Assembly (NCBI RefSeq): GCF_030503435.1
Contig: NZ_JAUKPO010000007.1
Span: forward strand, 248,001-312,000
Source of the DNA: Rhodocytophaga aerolata
Lineage (GTDB): Bacteria; Bacteroidota; Bacteroidia; Cytophagales; 172606-1
Length of the DNA: 64,000 nucleotides
Direction of reading: 5' to 3'
Position numbers and translations under genes: made by a program. The notes under the pieces are model-generated. The model made no database searches. It was not told where the DNA came from and saw nothing but the letters and a program-made list of their open reading frames with translations. Shown one piece after another: positions 44,366 through 53,471 of the stretch (the stretch's first letter is position 1; each line of letters opens with the position of its first letter).

Positions 44366-47164
44366 ATGTTAAAACGTATAACTATTTTTTTTATACTTTC
44401 ATTTCTTTGCACAATTTCTTTGTTTGCTCAGAGTGGAAGCATCAAAGGTACAATTCGGGATGCCGCAACAAACGAAGGAATTATTGGGGCTAATGTTATA
44501 TTAGAAGGAACCACCACAGGTGCCTCTACAGATGTTAACGGAAATTATGTAATTCCCAAAGTGCCCACCGGCACAGTCAATCTTGTAATTTCTTATATAT
44601 CCTATCGCACGAAGAAGGTAGAAGGGGTACGAATTGAAGAAAATAAAACTACTACAATTAACACCAATTTGGAAGAAGATGTAGCGATGCTACAAGACAT
44701 TGTTGTAGTCGGTGCACGCGAGGCTCATACAGACATTGCCGTAATAAACGAAATAAAGAATGCTACTCAAGTAGTAAGCGGTGTATCTTCCGAACAAATT
44801 ACACGCTCAATGGACCGGGATGCAGCACAAGTAATGATGCGCGTTCCAGGTATTACCATTCAGGATAACCGCTTTATTTCTATCCGTGGGGTTAGTGAGC
44901 GTTACAATCAGGTAATGATTAACAATGCTATTGCTCCTAGCACAGAAATAGATGTTCGTTCTTTTTCATTTGATCTAATTCCTAGCAACATGATTGAACG
45001 AATGCTGGTTTATAAATCGGGTACGGCAGACCTACCTGGTGACTTTGCAGGTGGAGTAATTAAATTATTTACACAATCTAGTGTTAACGAAAATTTTACG
45101 AACATATCGCTGAGTGGTGGCTTTAGAGTAGGAACTACCCTCAACGACTTTCAACAGAGCAAAACTAGCTCTACAGACTTTTTAGGTTTTGATAATGGTT
45201 TCCGCAAGTTGCCCTCTGATTTTCCTGCTAACCTAAATGATGTAAGTGGGGAGAATGCTTTTGACGTTGTAAGAAGTCTACCTAATAATTTTTCACCTAT
45301 TCGTTCTACAGCTGCACCTGATTTTAGTTTTGGCGTAGGCTTCGGGCGTAAATTTTTCATAGGAAAAGTAGATGTAAGTAACCTCACTTCTATTAATTAC
45401 TCTTACGGCTCGCAGTACATGAATATTGACCGTAATCTGTATTTGCAGTACAATTCCCAAACAGGTACTGTAGGCTCCCCTATATTTCAATATAATGATG
45501 ATTTTTATGAGCGAAGTAACCGGGTAGGTATTATTCATAACTGGCGTTTTGTATTGAATCCTAACACAACTATAGAATTTAAAAATTTATATAATCAAAT
45601 CGGCGACCATGAGACTGTATTAAGAAATGGCCAGAATTTAGTGCAAAGATCTTCTGATGAATTACAAAATTATGGCTACCGCTACACAGAAAGACGAATC
45701 TATAGCGGACAATTATTAGGCACGCACAAATTTGGAGGCGATCGTAGTACATTGAGCTGGCTGGTAGGTACTAATTACTTACTAAGAAATGAGCCTGACT
45801 TCCGCCGCTTCCGTACTTTCCGCACTGCTGGAACCGATAATGGATATGAAATAATTACGCCCTCTCAGAGTAGTTTAGTAGATAATTCTAGGTTCTATTC
45901 AAATCTGGATGAGTACAGTATTTCTAATGGAGTGGATTTTGAGCGTAAACTGGGTAAGACCGATGCAAAAAATCCTCTAGTTTACAAACTAGGATACTAT
46001 GTAGATTACCGCGACCGTAGTTTCGCAGCCAGATATTTTTCTTATAACATCAGAAACCCTCGCCAAGAACTAACTTTGTTGCCAATTGACCAGTTTTTTG
46101 CACCTGAAAATATTGGCCGTGGAGATGTTGAGGCTACCGAAGGGACCAACTTATCTGATAGCTATAAAGGAACAAACTTGCTTACTGCCGGCTACGCAAG
46201 CATATCTATTCCATTCGGTCGGTTCTATTTATCTACGGGAGCTAGGGTAGAGCACAATCGCCAGCAATTGGAAAGCCGCGACAATGCAAATAGACGTCTA
46301 AATGTAGACAATCCTATATTTGTTCCTATGCCATTTGCTAACCTAAGCTTCGATTTGTCTGAAAGATCTCTTATGCGGCTAGCATATAGCCGTACAGTTA
46401 ACCGGCCTGAGTTCAGAGAATTGGCTCCATTTTTATATTATGATTTTGTAAATGAAGCAAACGTAGTAGGAAGCCCTGATCTTGAAACTGCACGAATCCA
46501 CAATATAGACTTACGATACGAATTTTACCCTCGTCCTGGCGAAACTATATCCATCGCAGGATTTTATAAAAACTTCGACAAACCAATAGAAAATTATGTA
46601 ACGCAAGCTTCAGATGGTACCCAGCAATTCTCTTATAGGAATGCCGTATTAGCTAATAATGTAGGTGTAGAATTAGAAGTTAGAAAGTCACTTTCTGATA
46701 TAGCAGGCGAAAGTTTTCTCAAAAATTTATCTCTGGTATTTAACGGATCGTACATCTACAGCCGCGTAGATTTAGGAAGTGATCCCACGCTTATTCAAGA
46801 CCGTATCCGGGCCTTACAAGGGCAATCACCTTACATAGCCAATTTAGCTGCATTCTATGACGACAGAGATCGTGGCTTTGCCTTCAATGTATTTTACAAT
46901 GTTTTTGGAAAACGCATCTCCAGAGTAGGTAGCGATATATTTCCTACCGTTTATGAAATGCCACGCAATATGCTGGATGCTACTATAAGTAAAACCATCG
47001 GCGAGAAAGTGACTTTGAAAGTAGGCGCACAAAATATATTGAATGCTCGCTACCGTTTCTTCCAGGATTCTAACAGAAACCGCGAAATAGGCGGAGTAGA
47101 CCAATTAATTACCGGTTACCAGCGCGGAGCTTATTACACAGCAGGAGTAGCTATCAAATTATAA
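44366..47164 (+). CDS. TonB-dependent outer-membrane receptor
   Basis: This is a 932-residue outer-membrane transporter with a signal peptide (residues 1-22, ending LFAQ). A carboxypeptidase-regulatory-like domain follows (about 25-110, GSIKGTIRDAATNEGIIGANV), then a plug domain (about 120-235, RDAAQVMMRVPGITI) and a 22-strand barrel ending in YYTAGVAIKL with the usual C-terminal hydrophobic-aromatic pattern. Such receptors import a nutrient with energy from TonB. The substrate is not evident. A beta-helix lipoprotein gene follows 89 bp later under a matching promoter, so the two likely work together. This is not a classical SusC/SusD pair because the lipoprotein is not SusD-like. Confidence 0.92.
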   Translation: MLKRITIFFILSFLCTISLFAQSGSIKGTIRDAATNEGIIGANVILEGTTTGASTDVNGNYVIPKVPTGTVNLVISYISYRTKKVEGVRIEENKTTTINTNLEEDVAMLQDIVVVGAREAHTDIAVINEIKNATQVVSGVSSEQITRSMDRDAAQVMMRVPGITIQDNRFISIRGVSERYNQVMINNAIAPSTEIDVRSFSFDLIPSNMIERMLVYKSGTADLPGDFAGGVIKLFTQSSVNENFTNISLSGGFRVGTTLNDFQQSKTSSTDFLGFDNGFRKLPSDFPANLNDVSGENAFDVVRSLPNNFSPIRSTAAPDFSFGVGFGRKFFIGKVDVSNLTSINYSYGSQYMNIDRNLYLQYNSQTGTVGSPIFQYNDDFYERSNRVGIIHNWRFVLNPNTTIEFKNLYNQIGDHETVLRNGQNLVQRSSDELQNYGYRYTERRIYSGQLLGTHKFGGDRSTLSWLVGTNYLLRNEPDFRRFRTFRTAGTDNGYEIITPSQSSLVDNSRFYSNLDEYSISNGVDFERKLGKTDAKNPLVYKLGYYVDYRDRSFAARYFSYNIRNPRQELTLLPIDQFFAPENIGRGDVEATEGTNLSDSYKGTNLLTAGYASISIPFGRFYLSTGARVEHNRQQLESRDNANRRLNVDNPIFVPMPFANLSFDLSERSLMRLAYSRTVNRPEFRELAPFLYYDFVNEANVVGSPDLETARIHNIDLRYEFYPRPGETISIAGFYKNFDKPIENYVTQASDGTQQFSYRNAVLANNVGVELEVRKSLSDIAGESFLKNLSLVFNGSYIYSRVDLGSDPTLIQDRIRALQGQSPYIANLAAFYDDRDRGFAFNVFYNVFGKRISRVGSDIFPTVYEMPRNMLDATISKTIGEKVTLKVGAQNILNARYRFFQDSNRNREIGGVDQLITGYQRGAYYTAGVAIKL

Positions 47165-47187
47165 TACATTGATTATATAAAGTTCAC

Positions 47188-47221
47188 TTAACATTAGTTT
47201 AATACTAGAAATATAATTTTG
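47188..47221 (+). promoter_or_regulatory. Activator-type promoter of the beta-helix lipoprotein gene
   Basis: TTAACA (47188-47193) and TTAATA (47199-47204) form a direct repeat with an 11-bp period, followed after nine nt by TAATTTTG (47214-47221). The arrangement is identical to that at 44316-44349, which implies the same regulator acts on both genes. The start codon is 33 nt further on. Confidence 0.6.
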
Positions 47222-47253
47222 CAACATACGTACATTAAGTAACCTAAACAATT

Positions 47254-48681
47254 ATGAAAAAAATCCTAAGATTTGCTTTAATGGGACTACTGGTTTCTAC
47301 TTTTGCTTGTAAAGACGATGATCCAGATCCAATAGATGCTGGCGAAACAGAACTGGTACTACTTTCAGGCAATCTCACTACCCAAACATTAGATGCTACG
47401 AAGCAATATTTGATTCAAGGGCAAACCTTTGTTCAAGATGGTCAAGTACTGACGGTACCAGCGGGTACTGTTATTTATGGAGAGAGACGTTCAAAAGGTA
47501 CTTTAATTATAAATGAAGGAGGAAGGATAGTAGCAGAAGGTACAGCAGACAATCCTATAGTTTTTACCTCCAATCAGGCAGAAGGCGAAAGAGATAGAGG
47601 CGACTGGGGCGGTGTAATTATATTAGGAAAGGCGAATGTAAACCAGAACCGTCCGGCTATTGAAGGCATTTCTCCTGAAGCAAGATACGGTACACAAGGT
47701 AGCACAACCAACGATGGAGACAACTCAGGTGTATTACGGTATGTGCGTATTGAATTTGCAGGCATTGAGTTAACGCCTAACAATGAAACAAACAGCTTAA
47801 CGCTGGGCGCTGTTGGCAATGGTACAGTTATAGAAAATGTACAAGTATCCTATGGTGGGGATGATGGCTTTGAGTGGTTCGGCGGTACAGTAAATTGCAA
47901 AAATCTTATTTCATACTCAACATGGGATGATGACTTTGATGTAGATTTCGGATATTCTGGAAATGTGCAGTTTGGTTTGGCAGTTCGAAATCCATCGTAT
48001 GCCGACCAGTCAGGTTCTAATGGATTTGAAGTAGATAATGATGCTACTGGATCGGCTGCCATACCTCTTACCTCGGCTGTGTTTTCAAACATGACTATTC
48101 TGGGGCCAAGAGTTAATACAGGCTCTAGCCTTAATGCAAACTACCAAAATGCCTTGCATATTCGTCGCAATGCTGCAATTTCTATATTTAATTCTGTTAT
48201 CTCAGGTTTCCCAACAGGTCTCCGGATGGATGGTGCGAATACAATCACTAACTATACAGCAGGCAGTGGTATATTAGCAAACAACACCCTCATTGCTATA
48301 GGTAGCCGTTCTGCAGCTGCTACACCATTTGCTACTGACCAGGCTGCTATTGGTACTGCAGGCATAGAGGCTGCTTGGGCCGCATCCGGTAACGAACTAG
48401 TTTTGAATACTCCTCCAGCAGATAATAACGCAGCAGCAACCAAGCCAGATTATGCAGCAAATAATATAAATGAACAGTGGTTTTTTAGTTCGTTTGCTCT
48501 AGGAGAATATCCTGCTAATCCCGGATTCACCATGACTTCTGTTAAAAGTGCAGATTTTACTAATCCGAAAATATCTGGTGCTTTCTTCGATAAAGTAGCC
48601 TATCGTGGTGCAATTGGTACCACAGATTGGACTGATGGATGGTCTGATTTCAATCCAGTGAATGCACAATATGCACAATAG
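47254..48681 (+). CDS. Beta-helix lipoprotein paired with the TonB receptor
   Basis: The 475-residue product is a lipoprotein: the signal ends at the lipobox TFAC, and the mature start CKDDDPDP is Lys plus acidic residues, which resembles the Bacteroidota signal for surface exposure. The body has repeated short strands of the right-handed beta-helix type, for example LTVPAGTVIYGERRSKGTLIINEGGRIVAEGTADNPIVF in parts, GDWGGVIILG and GDDGFEWFGG. Proteins of this family are often annotated as hypothetical and lie next to TonB receptors. It probably captures the substrate at the cell surface, which is inference. Confidence 0.7.
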   Translation: MKKILRFALMGLLVSTFACKDDDPDPIDAGETELVLLSGNLTTQTLDATKQYLIQGQTFVQDGQVLTVPAGTVIYGERRSKGTLIINEGGRIVAEGTADNPIVFTSNQAEGERDRGDWGGVIILGKANVNQNRPAIEGISPEARYGTQGSTTNDGDNSGVLRYVRIEFAGIELTPNNETNSLTLGAVGNGTVIENVQVSYGGDDGFEWFGGTVNCKNLISYSTWDDDFDVDFGYSGNVQFGLAVRNPSYADQSGSNGFEVDNDATGSAAIPLTSAVFSNMTILGPRVNTGSSLNANYQNALHIRRNAAISIFNSVISGFPTGLRMDGANTITNYTAGSGILANNTLIAIGSRSAAATPFATDQAAIGTAGIEAAWAASGNELVLNTPPADNNAAATKPDYAANNINEQWFFSSFALGEYPANPGFTMTSVKSADFTNPKISGAFFDKVAYRGAIGTTDWTDGWSDFNPVNAQYAQ

Positions 48682-48702
48682 ATAATTTTATTGCTTATTT
48701 TA

Positions 48703-48735
48703 AAGGCTTACCTCAGTTAATGGGGTAAGTCTTTT
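48703..48735 (+). terminator. Terminator after the beta-helix lipoprotein gene
   Basis: Two 12-nt arms with two mismatches flank a short loop, followed by TTTTG. It lies 21 bp after the stop and ends the receptor-lipoprotein unit. Confidence 0.6.
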
Positions 48736-48751
48736 GTTTAGTATATATTCA

Positions 48752-49330
48752 ATGATAAAAAAGAAATTACCTATTTTACTATTCTGTATGCTCTCGATTT
48801 TTGTATGGAGTTGTGCTAAAAAAGAGACATACAGCCCGGAAACATACTTCTCTCCAGAAAAACAACACCAATTTTTGATGAATATAAGCCGATATGTTGC
48901 TAAACTTCCTAAACATACCTCGCATGAGCAAAAGTTTGATAGCAAACATGATCTATATTATCAGGAGGAAATGCAAAAGTATGAAATACAACATTATTAT
49001 ATTTCTTCAGATAGCGTACATTATTTTCTAATTAACCGTCCGGCCCCAAGTCTGTATGCTAAAAAGGTGGCTATAGGAGGCAGGTTAAAATACGACAAAG
49101 GCATGCTGATTGAATACGAAGAAGTTTTTAGAACTTGGAAACTAAAAGAAGACGAACTCGAAAAAAAAGGAGAAATGCTTTTTGCAGCGATGGTAGAAAA
49201 AGGCAACGTAGATCAATACCTACCCAATAAAACTCAAGATGATTGGGTAGAATTTCCGGATAGCAAAAATTATTTTGACAAAGCCAGCCGTCGTTGGCGT
49301 GTAAAGGGGCAGAATGATTCACATTTATAA
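48752..49330 (+). CDS. Hypothetical lipoprotein
   Basis: I do not recognise this 192-residue protein. I start it at ATG 48752 (MIKKKLPIL); the frame extends six codons upstream to a TTG inside the preceding terminator. The signal peptide ends at the lipobox VWSC, and the mature part begins CAKKETYSPE. The rest is rich in Lys, Glu and Tyr with a likely beta-strand core (KYEIQHYYISSDSVHYFLI). It is separated from the TonB receptor pair by a terminator and so is probably its own unit. Its ancestry outside close relatives is unclear. Confidence 0.6.
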   Translation: MIKKKLPILLFCMLSIFVWSCAKKETYSPETYFSPEKQHQFLMNISRYVAKLPKHTSHEQKFDSKHDLYYQEEMQKYEIQHYYISSDSVHYFLINRPAPSLYAKKVAIGGRLKYDKGMLIEYEEVFRTWKLKEDELEKKGEMLFAAMVEKGNVDQYLPNKTQDDWVEFPDSKNYFDKASRRWRVKGQNDSHL

Positions 49331-49387
49331 TTAACTACTAACCACAGAAAGTGCGCCTTTATAAAATTATCCTTCTTTTTTAATTTA

Positions 49388-49418
49388 TTGTAAACCGTAA
49401 GAGCTATTCATATGTTTG
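49388..49418 (+). promoter_or_regulatory. Candidate promoter of the glycosyltransferase gene
   Basis: TTG at 49388-49390 and TATGTTTG at 49411-49418 are 20 nt apart, in line with the Bacteroidota consensus. The start codon is at 49472. Confidence 0.45.
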
Positions 49419-49471
49419 TGAATAAATGGACTAGTAAATTTCTTTACAACCAATACGGTTAAGCTCAATTC

Positions 49472-50488
49472 ATGCCAAAGAAAAAAATCCTGATTATCCG
49501 CTTCTCATCCATAGGAGATATTGTACTAACCACACCTGTAATCCGGGCCGTAAAGTTACAAGTAGAAGATGCCGAAGTACACTACTGCACCAAAATTCAG
49601 TACAAGCAATTAGTAGAACATAACCCATATATAGATAAGTGCTTCTATCTGGAAACCCGCCTGGCTGATTTAATTCATCAGTTGCAGCAAGAGAAGTATG
49701 AGTATATTATTGATCTGCATCATAACATCCGCACCAGAATTATTAAATTACGATTAGGGGTAAAGGCCTACAGTTTCGATAAACTCAATTATGAAAAGTG
49801 GTTACTCGTAAATCTAAAGATCAATAAACTTCCCAACATCCATATAGTAGACCGGTATCTGGATACAGTAAAAACATTAGGCGTAAAAAAAGACCAGTTT
49901 GGCCTGGAATATTTTATTCCTGACAAAGATGTAGTAGAACCCGAATGGCTCCCCCAGACTCATCGCCGGGGATTTATCGCCTATGCTATAGGCGGACAAC
50001 ATGCTACCAAAAAATTGCCCGTTTCCCGCATGATCGAATTATGTGATAAAATTAATAAACCCATCGTATTGCTGGGAGGCAAAGAGGATGCAGAAAATGG
50101 GGAAACCATAGCTAAGTTCTTTGAAAAACACGAACGGAACGCCTCTTACGAAAATGCATTACGTGATTTGAATAAAAAAACAGTTATCTATAATGCCTGT
50201 GGTAAATATAACCTCAATCAGTCGGCTTCCCTTATTCAGCAGGCGCAAGTAGTTTTTACGCATGATACTGGTATGATGCATATTGCTGCGGCTTTTAAGA
50301 AAAAAGTGTATAGCATTTGGGGAAATACCATACCTAGTTTTGGCATGTACCCTTATCAGACTCCTTTTGTTGTATTCGAAAATAATAAGCTTAGTTGCCG
50401 ACCCTGCTCTAAGTTAGGCTACCCCAAATGCCCGTTAAAACACTTCAAATGCATGAATGATATTGTATTTGATTTTTATATTCCTTAA
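49472..50488 (+). CDS. Glycosyltransferase family 9 (heptosyltransferase-like)
   Basis: This is a 338-residue cytoplasmic enzyme of the GT9 family, which adds heptose or a related sugar to the lipopolysaccharide core. The N-terminal Rossmann start is RFSSIGDIVLTTPVIRAVK. The C-terminal half has the donor-binding FTHDTGMMHIAAAFKKKV segment, with the Asp and the Gly-Met-Met-His phrase of the family. The final 40 residues carry four Cys (CRPCSKLGYPKCPLKHFKC), a common feature of this group. It is a single gene with a candidate promoter at 49388-49418. Confidence 0.88.
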   Translation: MPKKKILIIRFSSIGDIVLTTPVIRAVKLQVEDAEVHYCTKIQYKQLVEHNPYIDKCFYLETRLADLIHQLQQEKYEYIIDLHHNIRTRIIKLRLGVKAYSFDKLNYEKWLLVNLKINKLPNIHIVDRYLDTVKTLGVKKDQFGLEYFIPDKDVVEPEWLPQTHRRGFIAYAIGGQHATKKLPVSRMIELCDKINKPIVLLGGKEDAENGETIAKFFEKHERNASYENALRDLNKKTVIYNACGKYNLNQSASLIQQAQVVFTHDTGMMHIAAAFKKKVYSIWGNTIPSFGMYPYQTPFVVFENNKLSCRPCSKLGYPKCPLKHFKCMNDIVFDFYIP

Positions 50489-50624
50489 CTGAATACCCTC
50501 TGAAATACAATATGTTAGCTGGCAATGGCATAAAGCAGATTTGCTTCTCTGTTAAAATTTTGTAAATTTCATGCATACATCTTACATCTAAGTTGTATTA
50601 ACCAGCAAAGAGATAACCTAAGCT

Positions 50625-52601
50625 ATGAATGCTATAATGAAACCTTTGAGAATGGTGCCCGGTGGTGTAGGTCCACTACTGGCAATTTTTTCTATTTTAT
50701 TTTATGTGCCCACACATGCTCAGATTGCTATCAGAGGTGAAATTAATTCGTATGCCGCCGTAACTGGATTTGATGTGTGTGCTAACAAATTGAGTGTAGC
50801 AAGTACAGCTGGTTTCCAACCTGGTAATGTTGTCATGCTTATACAAATGCAGGGTGCAACTATTAATGAGAGCAATAGTTCTGCGTATGGCAGTATTTCA
50901 AGCTACAATAATGCCGGGAATTTTGAAAAAGCTGTGATCGCTGAAATACAAGGGAACACCATCTCTTTTACAAAAGATTTAATTAAAACTTATGATGCGA
51001 ACGGGAAAGTACAAATGGTAAGCATTCCTCAGTACGGCACTGGGACTGTAATTGTGCTAGGTGAACTTACTGCTGCCCCATGGAATGGTACTACAGGCGG
51101 TGTTCTGGCTTTTGAAGCTATTGGTGGCACAGTAGATGTAAGAGCAAATATTAATGTTAATGGCAAGGGATTTAGAGGTGGGGGAATAACCTTACGAAGA
51201 GGTAATGGAAATAATTGTAATCCATTCTTTCCTAGTCCGGACTACTATTATGGAAGTGATAGCTGGGAAAGTGCTTTTAAAGGTGAAGGCATTGCCGAAA
51301 CAATAACCGGAAAGGAATTAGGTAGAGGCTCACAAGCGAATGGAGGTGGGGGTGGTAATGACCATAACTCCGGTGGTGGCGGTGGAGCGCATGCCGCTTT
51401 AGGAGGAAACGGTGGAGAAAACAGAGAGCCTCCATTAAATTTGTTTGGTAGCAACCAGTGTAGAGGATACAATCCCGGCTTAGGTGGTAGAGCTTTACAA
51501 ACTACAGAACTTATTTTCATGGGTGGCGGAGGTGGAGGTGGACATAGTAACAACGAGAATGCTGGTACTCCAGGAGCGAACGGCGGCGGTATTGTTTACA
51601 TATCAGCAAACGAATTGATTGGCAATAATAGAGTTATAAGTGCAAATGGAAATAATGCGATAAATGGACTTGGAGATGGAGTAGGTGGGGGTGGTGCAGG
51701 AGGCACTGTTATTTTAAATATCAATCAAGTAAATGCACAAGATTTACAAGTACAGGTAAAGGGTGGTAATGGCGCAGATGTAGATAACTTAGGGGATGAT
51801 CGTTGCTTTGGCCCAGGTGGTGGAGGTAGCGGTGGGGTAATTGCCTTAAGTGACCAAATAGATCTTACTGAGATTATTGCCGATCTTTCTGGTGGCATTT
51901 CAGGAGTTACATTAAACAGTACAAGTGAGCTGAACTGTAATGGCAGCACAAATGGGGCTACAGCCGGAGGTAACGGCATTGTACGTAACAGTGTATTTAT
52001 TCCAACTGGGTTGCTTGATCCGGGAAGTGGTTGTTTTACACCTACACCTGTAGATTACCTGTACTTCAAGCTACAGCCCCAAGATAATATAGTGCACCTG
52101 GAATGGGCGACTGCCAGAGAAAAGGACAATGATTATTTTTCTATTGAACGTTCTGAAAATGGCAAAGACTTTTATGAGATAGCCAGAGTACCGGGTAAAG
52201 GTACCTATAGCGGCGTTTCTACTTATACCATTAACGATAATAATCCTTTATTTGGGCTTAGCTATTACCGTATCAAACAAGTAGATTATGACCGTAAGTC
52301 TGCCTATACAGGTATTGAGCCTGTACGGTTCAGCGCCGGTGAGATGCTGCTAAGTGTTTATCCGAATCCAGTCCAAAGTCAGGATAATTTAAATATAACC
52401 TTATACAGTCCGGTAGAAGGAGAAGCTACGTTACGTGTATATACACTCTTGGGTGAGGAAAAATATACTGCTACTTACGGTGTTACCAAAGGTGCTCAAA
52501 AACTTGACTTATCCATGAATAATTTCACTACCGGCTGGTATGTTATTCATCTGCAAATAGGAAACTACTATAAAGTTCAGAAGATAAAGGTAGTCAGGTA
52601 A
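50625..52601 (+). CDS. Glycine-rich secreted protein with type IX secretion sorting domain
   Basis: This is a 658-residue protein. The signal peptide ends near residue 32 (THAQ). A mostly beta N-terminal domain leads to a glycine-rich region (about residues 180-400), with many runs of three to five Gly (GGGGGN, GGGGGA, GGGGGGGH) mixed with Asn. A fibronectin-like segment (about 475-565, YFKLQPQDNIVHLEWATAREKDNDYF) follows. The C-terminal 85 residues match a T9SS type A sorting domain (LSVYPNPVQSQ, then LLGEE and a final KIKVVR). It should be secreted across the outer membrane and attached or released. The glycine-rich part could form a matrix or adhesin fibre; the function is not known. Confidence 0.8.
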   Translation: MNAIMKPLRMVPGGVGPLLAIFSILFYVPTHAQIAIRGEINSYAAVTGFDVCANKLSVASTAGFQPGNVVMLIQMQGATINESNSSAYGSISSYNNAGNFEKAVIAEIQGNTISFTKDLIKTYDANGKVQMVSIPQYGTGTVIVLGELTAAPWNGTTGGVLAFEAIGGTVDVRANINVNGKGFRGGGITLRRGNGNNCNPFFPSPDYYYGSDSWESAFKGEGIAETITGKELGRGSQANGGGGGNDHNSGGGGGAHAALGGNGGENREPPLNLFGSNQCRGYNPGLGGRALQTTELIFMGGGGGGGHSNNENAGTPGANGGGIVYISANELIGNNRVISANGNNAINGLGDGVGGGGAGGTVILNINQVNAQDLQVQVKGGNGADVDNLGDDRCFGPGGGGSGGVIALSDQIDLTEIIADLSGGISGVTLNSTSELNCNGSTNGATAGGNGIVRNSVFIPTGLLDPGSGCFTPTPVDYLYFKLQPQDNIVHLEWATAREKDNDYFSIERSENGKDFYEIARVPGKGTYSGVSTYTINDNNPLFGLSYYRIKQVDYDRKSAYTGIEPVRFSAGEMLLSVYPNPVQSQDNLNITLYSPVEGEATLRVYTLLGEEKYTATYGVTKGAQKLDLSMNNFTTGWYVIHLQIGNYYKVQKIKVVR

Positions 52602-52619
52602 AACAGTGTACAAAAAGAG

Positions 52620-52665
52620 ACACCCTATACATGGCATCTGCTAATAGATGCCATGTATAGGGTGT
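52620..52665. terminator. Long perfect hairpin between convergent genes
   Basis: Two perfect 20-bp arms (52620-52639 and 52646-52665) flank a 6-nt loop. It lies between the T9SS gene and the minus-strand lipoprotein gene and could terminate both. There is no long T run, so termination would depend on the strong stem. Confidence 0.65.
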
Positions 52666-52695
52666 ACTTATTATTACTATAAAAGTTTGTAAAAA

Positions 52696-53079
52696 TTATT
52701 GCTTAGTACTCTGCTGCGATTGTCCGTCGCCTGAATTCTTCCCTGAAGCGTTATTGGCATCCTGCCCATCACTATCTTCTACATTTGCATTGTTGCCATA
52801 CCCTGAGGCATTGGTTCCGGATTGGTTTTTCTGAATAGAATCCATTTCAACTCCGGGAGTAGCTACTGAGTCAGAAATCTGGCCTGCACCACCGGGCTTC
52901 CCATTACTGCTTCCGCCAATGGAAAGTGTATCAGCAGGATCATCGCCGGCATTATCCATATCCGAGCCATTTACAACATCCGAACTATTGTCTACAGAGC
53001 TTTCCTGGCTGCCACATGCAGAAAAGAAACCTGCCAATACAATAGCTGCTATTGCCGTTCCTAGTTTAAGTTTATTCAT
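52696..53079 (-). CDS. Low-complexity mini-lipoprotein 1
   Basis: This 127-residue protein starts at ATG 53079 (MNKLKLGTA); an ATG six codons earlier is possible. The signal peptide ends with the lipobox FSAC, and the mature part begins CGSQESS. The remaining 100 or so residues are almost only Ser, Asp, Asn, Gly and Gln, with no aromatic core apart from one Tyr, so they are probably disordered. It is the largest of six such genes in 52696-57009. A 129-147 bp gap to the next gene suggests it has its own promoter. The function is unknown. Confidence 0.7.
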   Translation of the reverse strand: MNKLKLGTAIAAIVLAGFFSACGSQESSVDNSSDVVNGSDMDNAGDDPADTLSIGGSSNGKPGGAGQISDSVATPGVEMDSIQKNQSGTNASGYGNNANVEDSDGQDANNASGKNSGDGQSQQSTKQ

Positions 53080-53225
53080 AAGATGATTTATTTCCATAGC
53101 TTTATAAAGTTTGTTGATGAATTGTTGAATCCTTTCTTCGTAAGAAAGTAACTATAGATTAGATGAAGTTCGTTTGTAACTTATATTCTATGATATAGCT
53201 TGCTAGTTCTGTAAGACTTCATAAG

Positions 53226-53459
53226 TTATAAACTATCGGTCTTGTCTTTAATTTCGGTGTTGTCAATCATCAATGTGTCATTTTTACGAACTTCTGTATT
53301 GTCCTGATCCGCACCAGTGCTGTTATTGTTAAAGTTTTCACGACTCGCTTCCTGCCCTGAGCAAGCAGGTATACCGGCTAAGCAACTACATAACAAAGCC
53401 ACAAGACTAATTTTCAAAGCAGATCCATTCCGGTTTATCTTACTATTTTGCTTTTTCAT
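53226..53459 (-). CDS. Low-complexity mini-lipoprotein 2
   Basis: This is a 77-residue protein. The signal peptide has a basic N-terminus and ends with a Pro-Ala-Cys lipobox (GIPAC). The mature 45 residues are rich in Asn, Asp, Thr and Glu (CSGQEASREN at the start, DNTEIKDKTDSL at the end). It begins 12 bp after the stop of the next gene upstream (53472), so the two are co-transcribed. It shows no recognisable domain. Confidence 0.65.
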   Translation of the reverse strand: MKKQNSKINRNGSALKISLVALLCSCLAGIPACSGQEASRENFNNNSTGADQDNTEVRKNDTLMIDNTEIKDKTDSL

Positions 53460-53471
53460 ATAAGCGGGTAT

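Noticed and set aside
51330-51560. Repeat of GGTGGTGGCGG-like units as a possible CRISPR or tandem repeat array
   Set aside because: The units are irregular and in frame with glycine codons; there are no constant repeats or spacers of uniform length.
51248-51979. Proline-rich minus-strand reading frames (101 and 84 residues)
   Set aside because: They are the antisense of the glycine-rich codons (GGN read as NCC) of the T9SS protein and have no start context or homology of their own.
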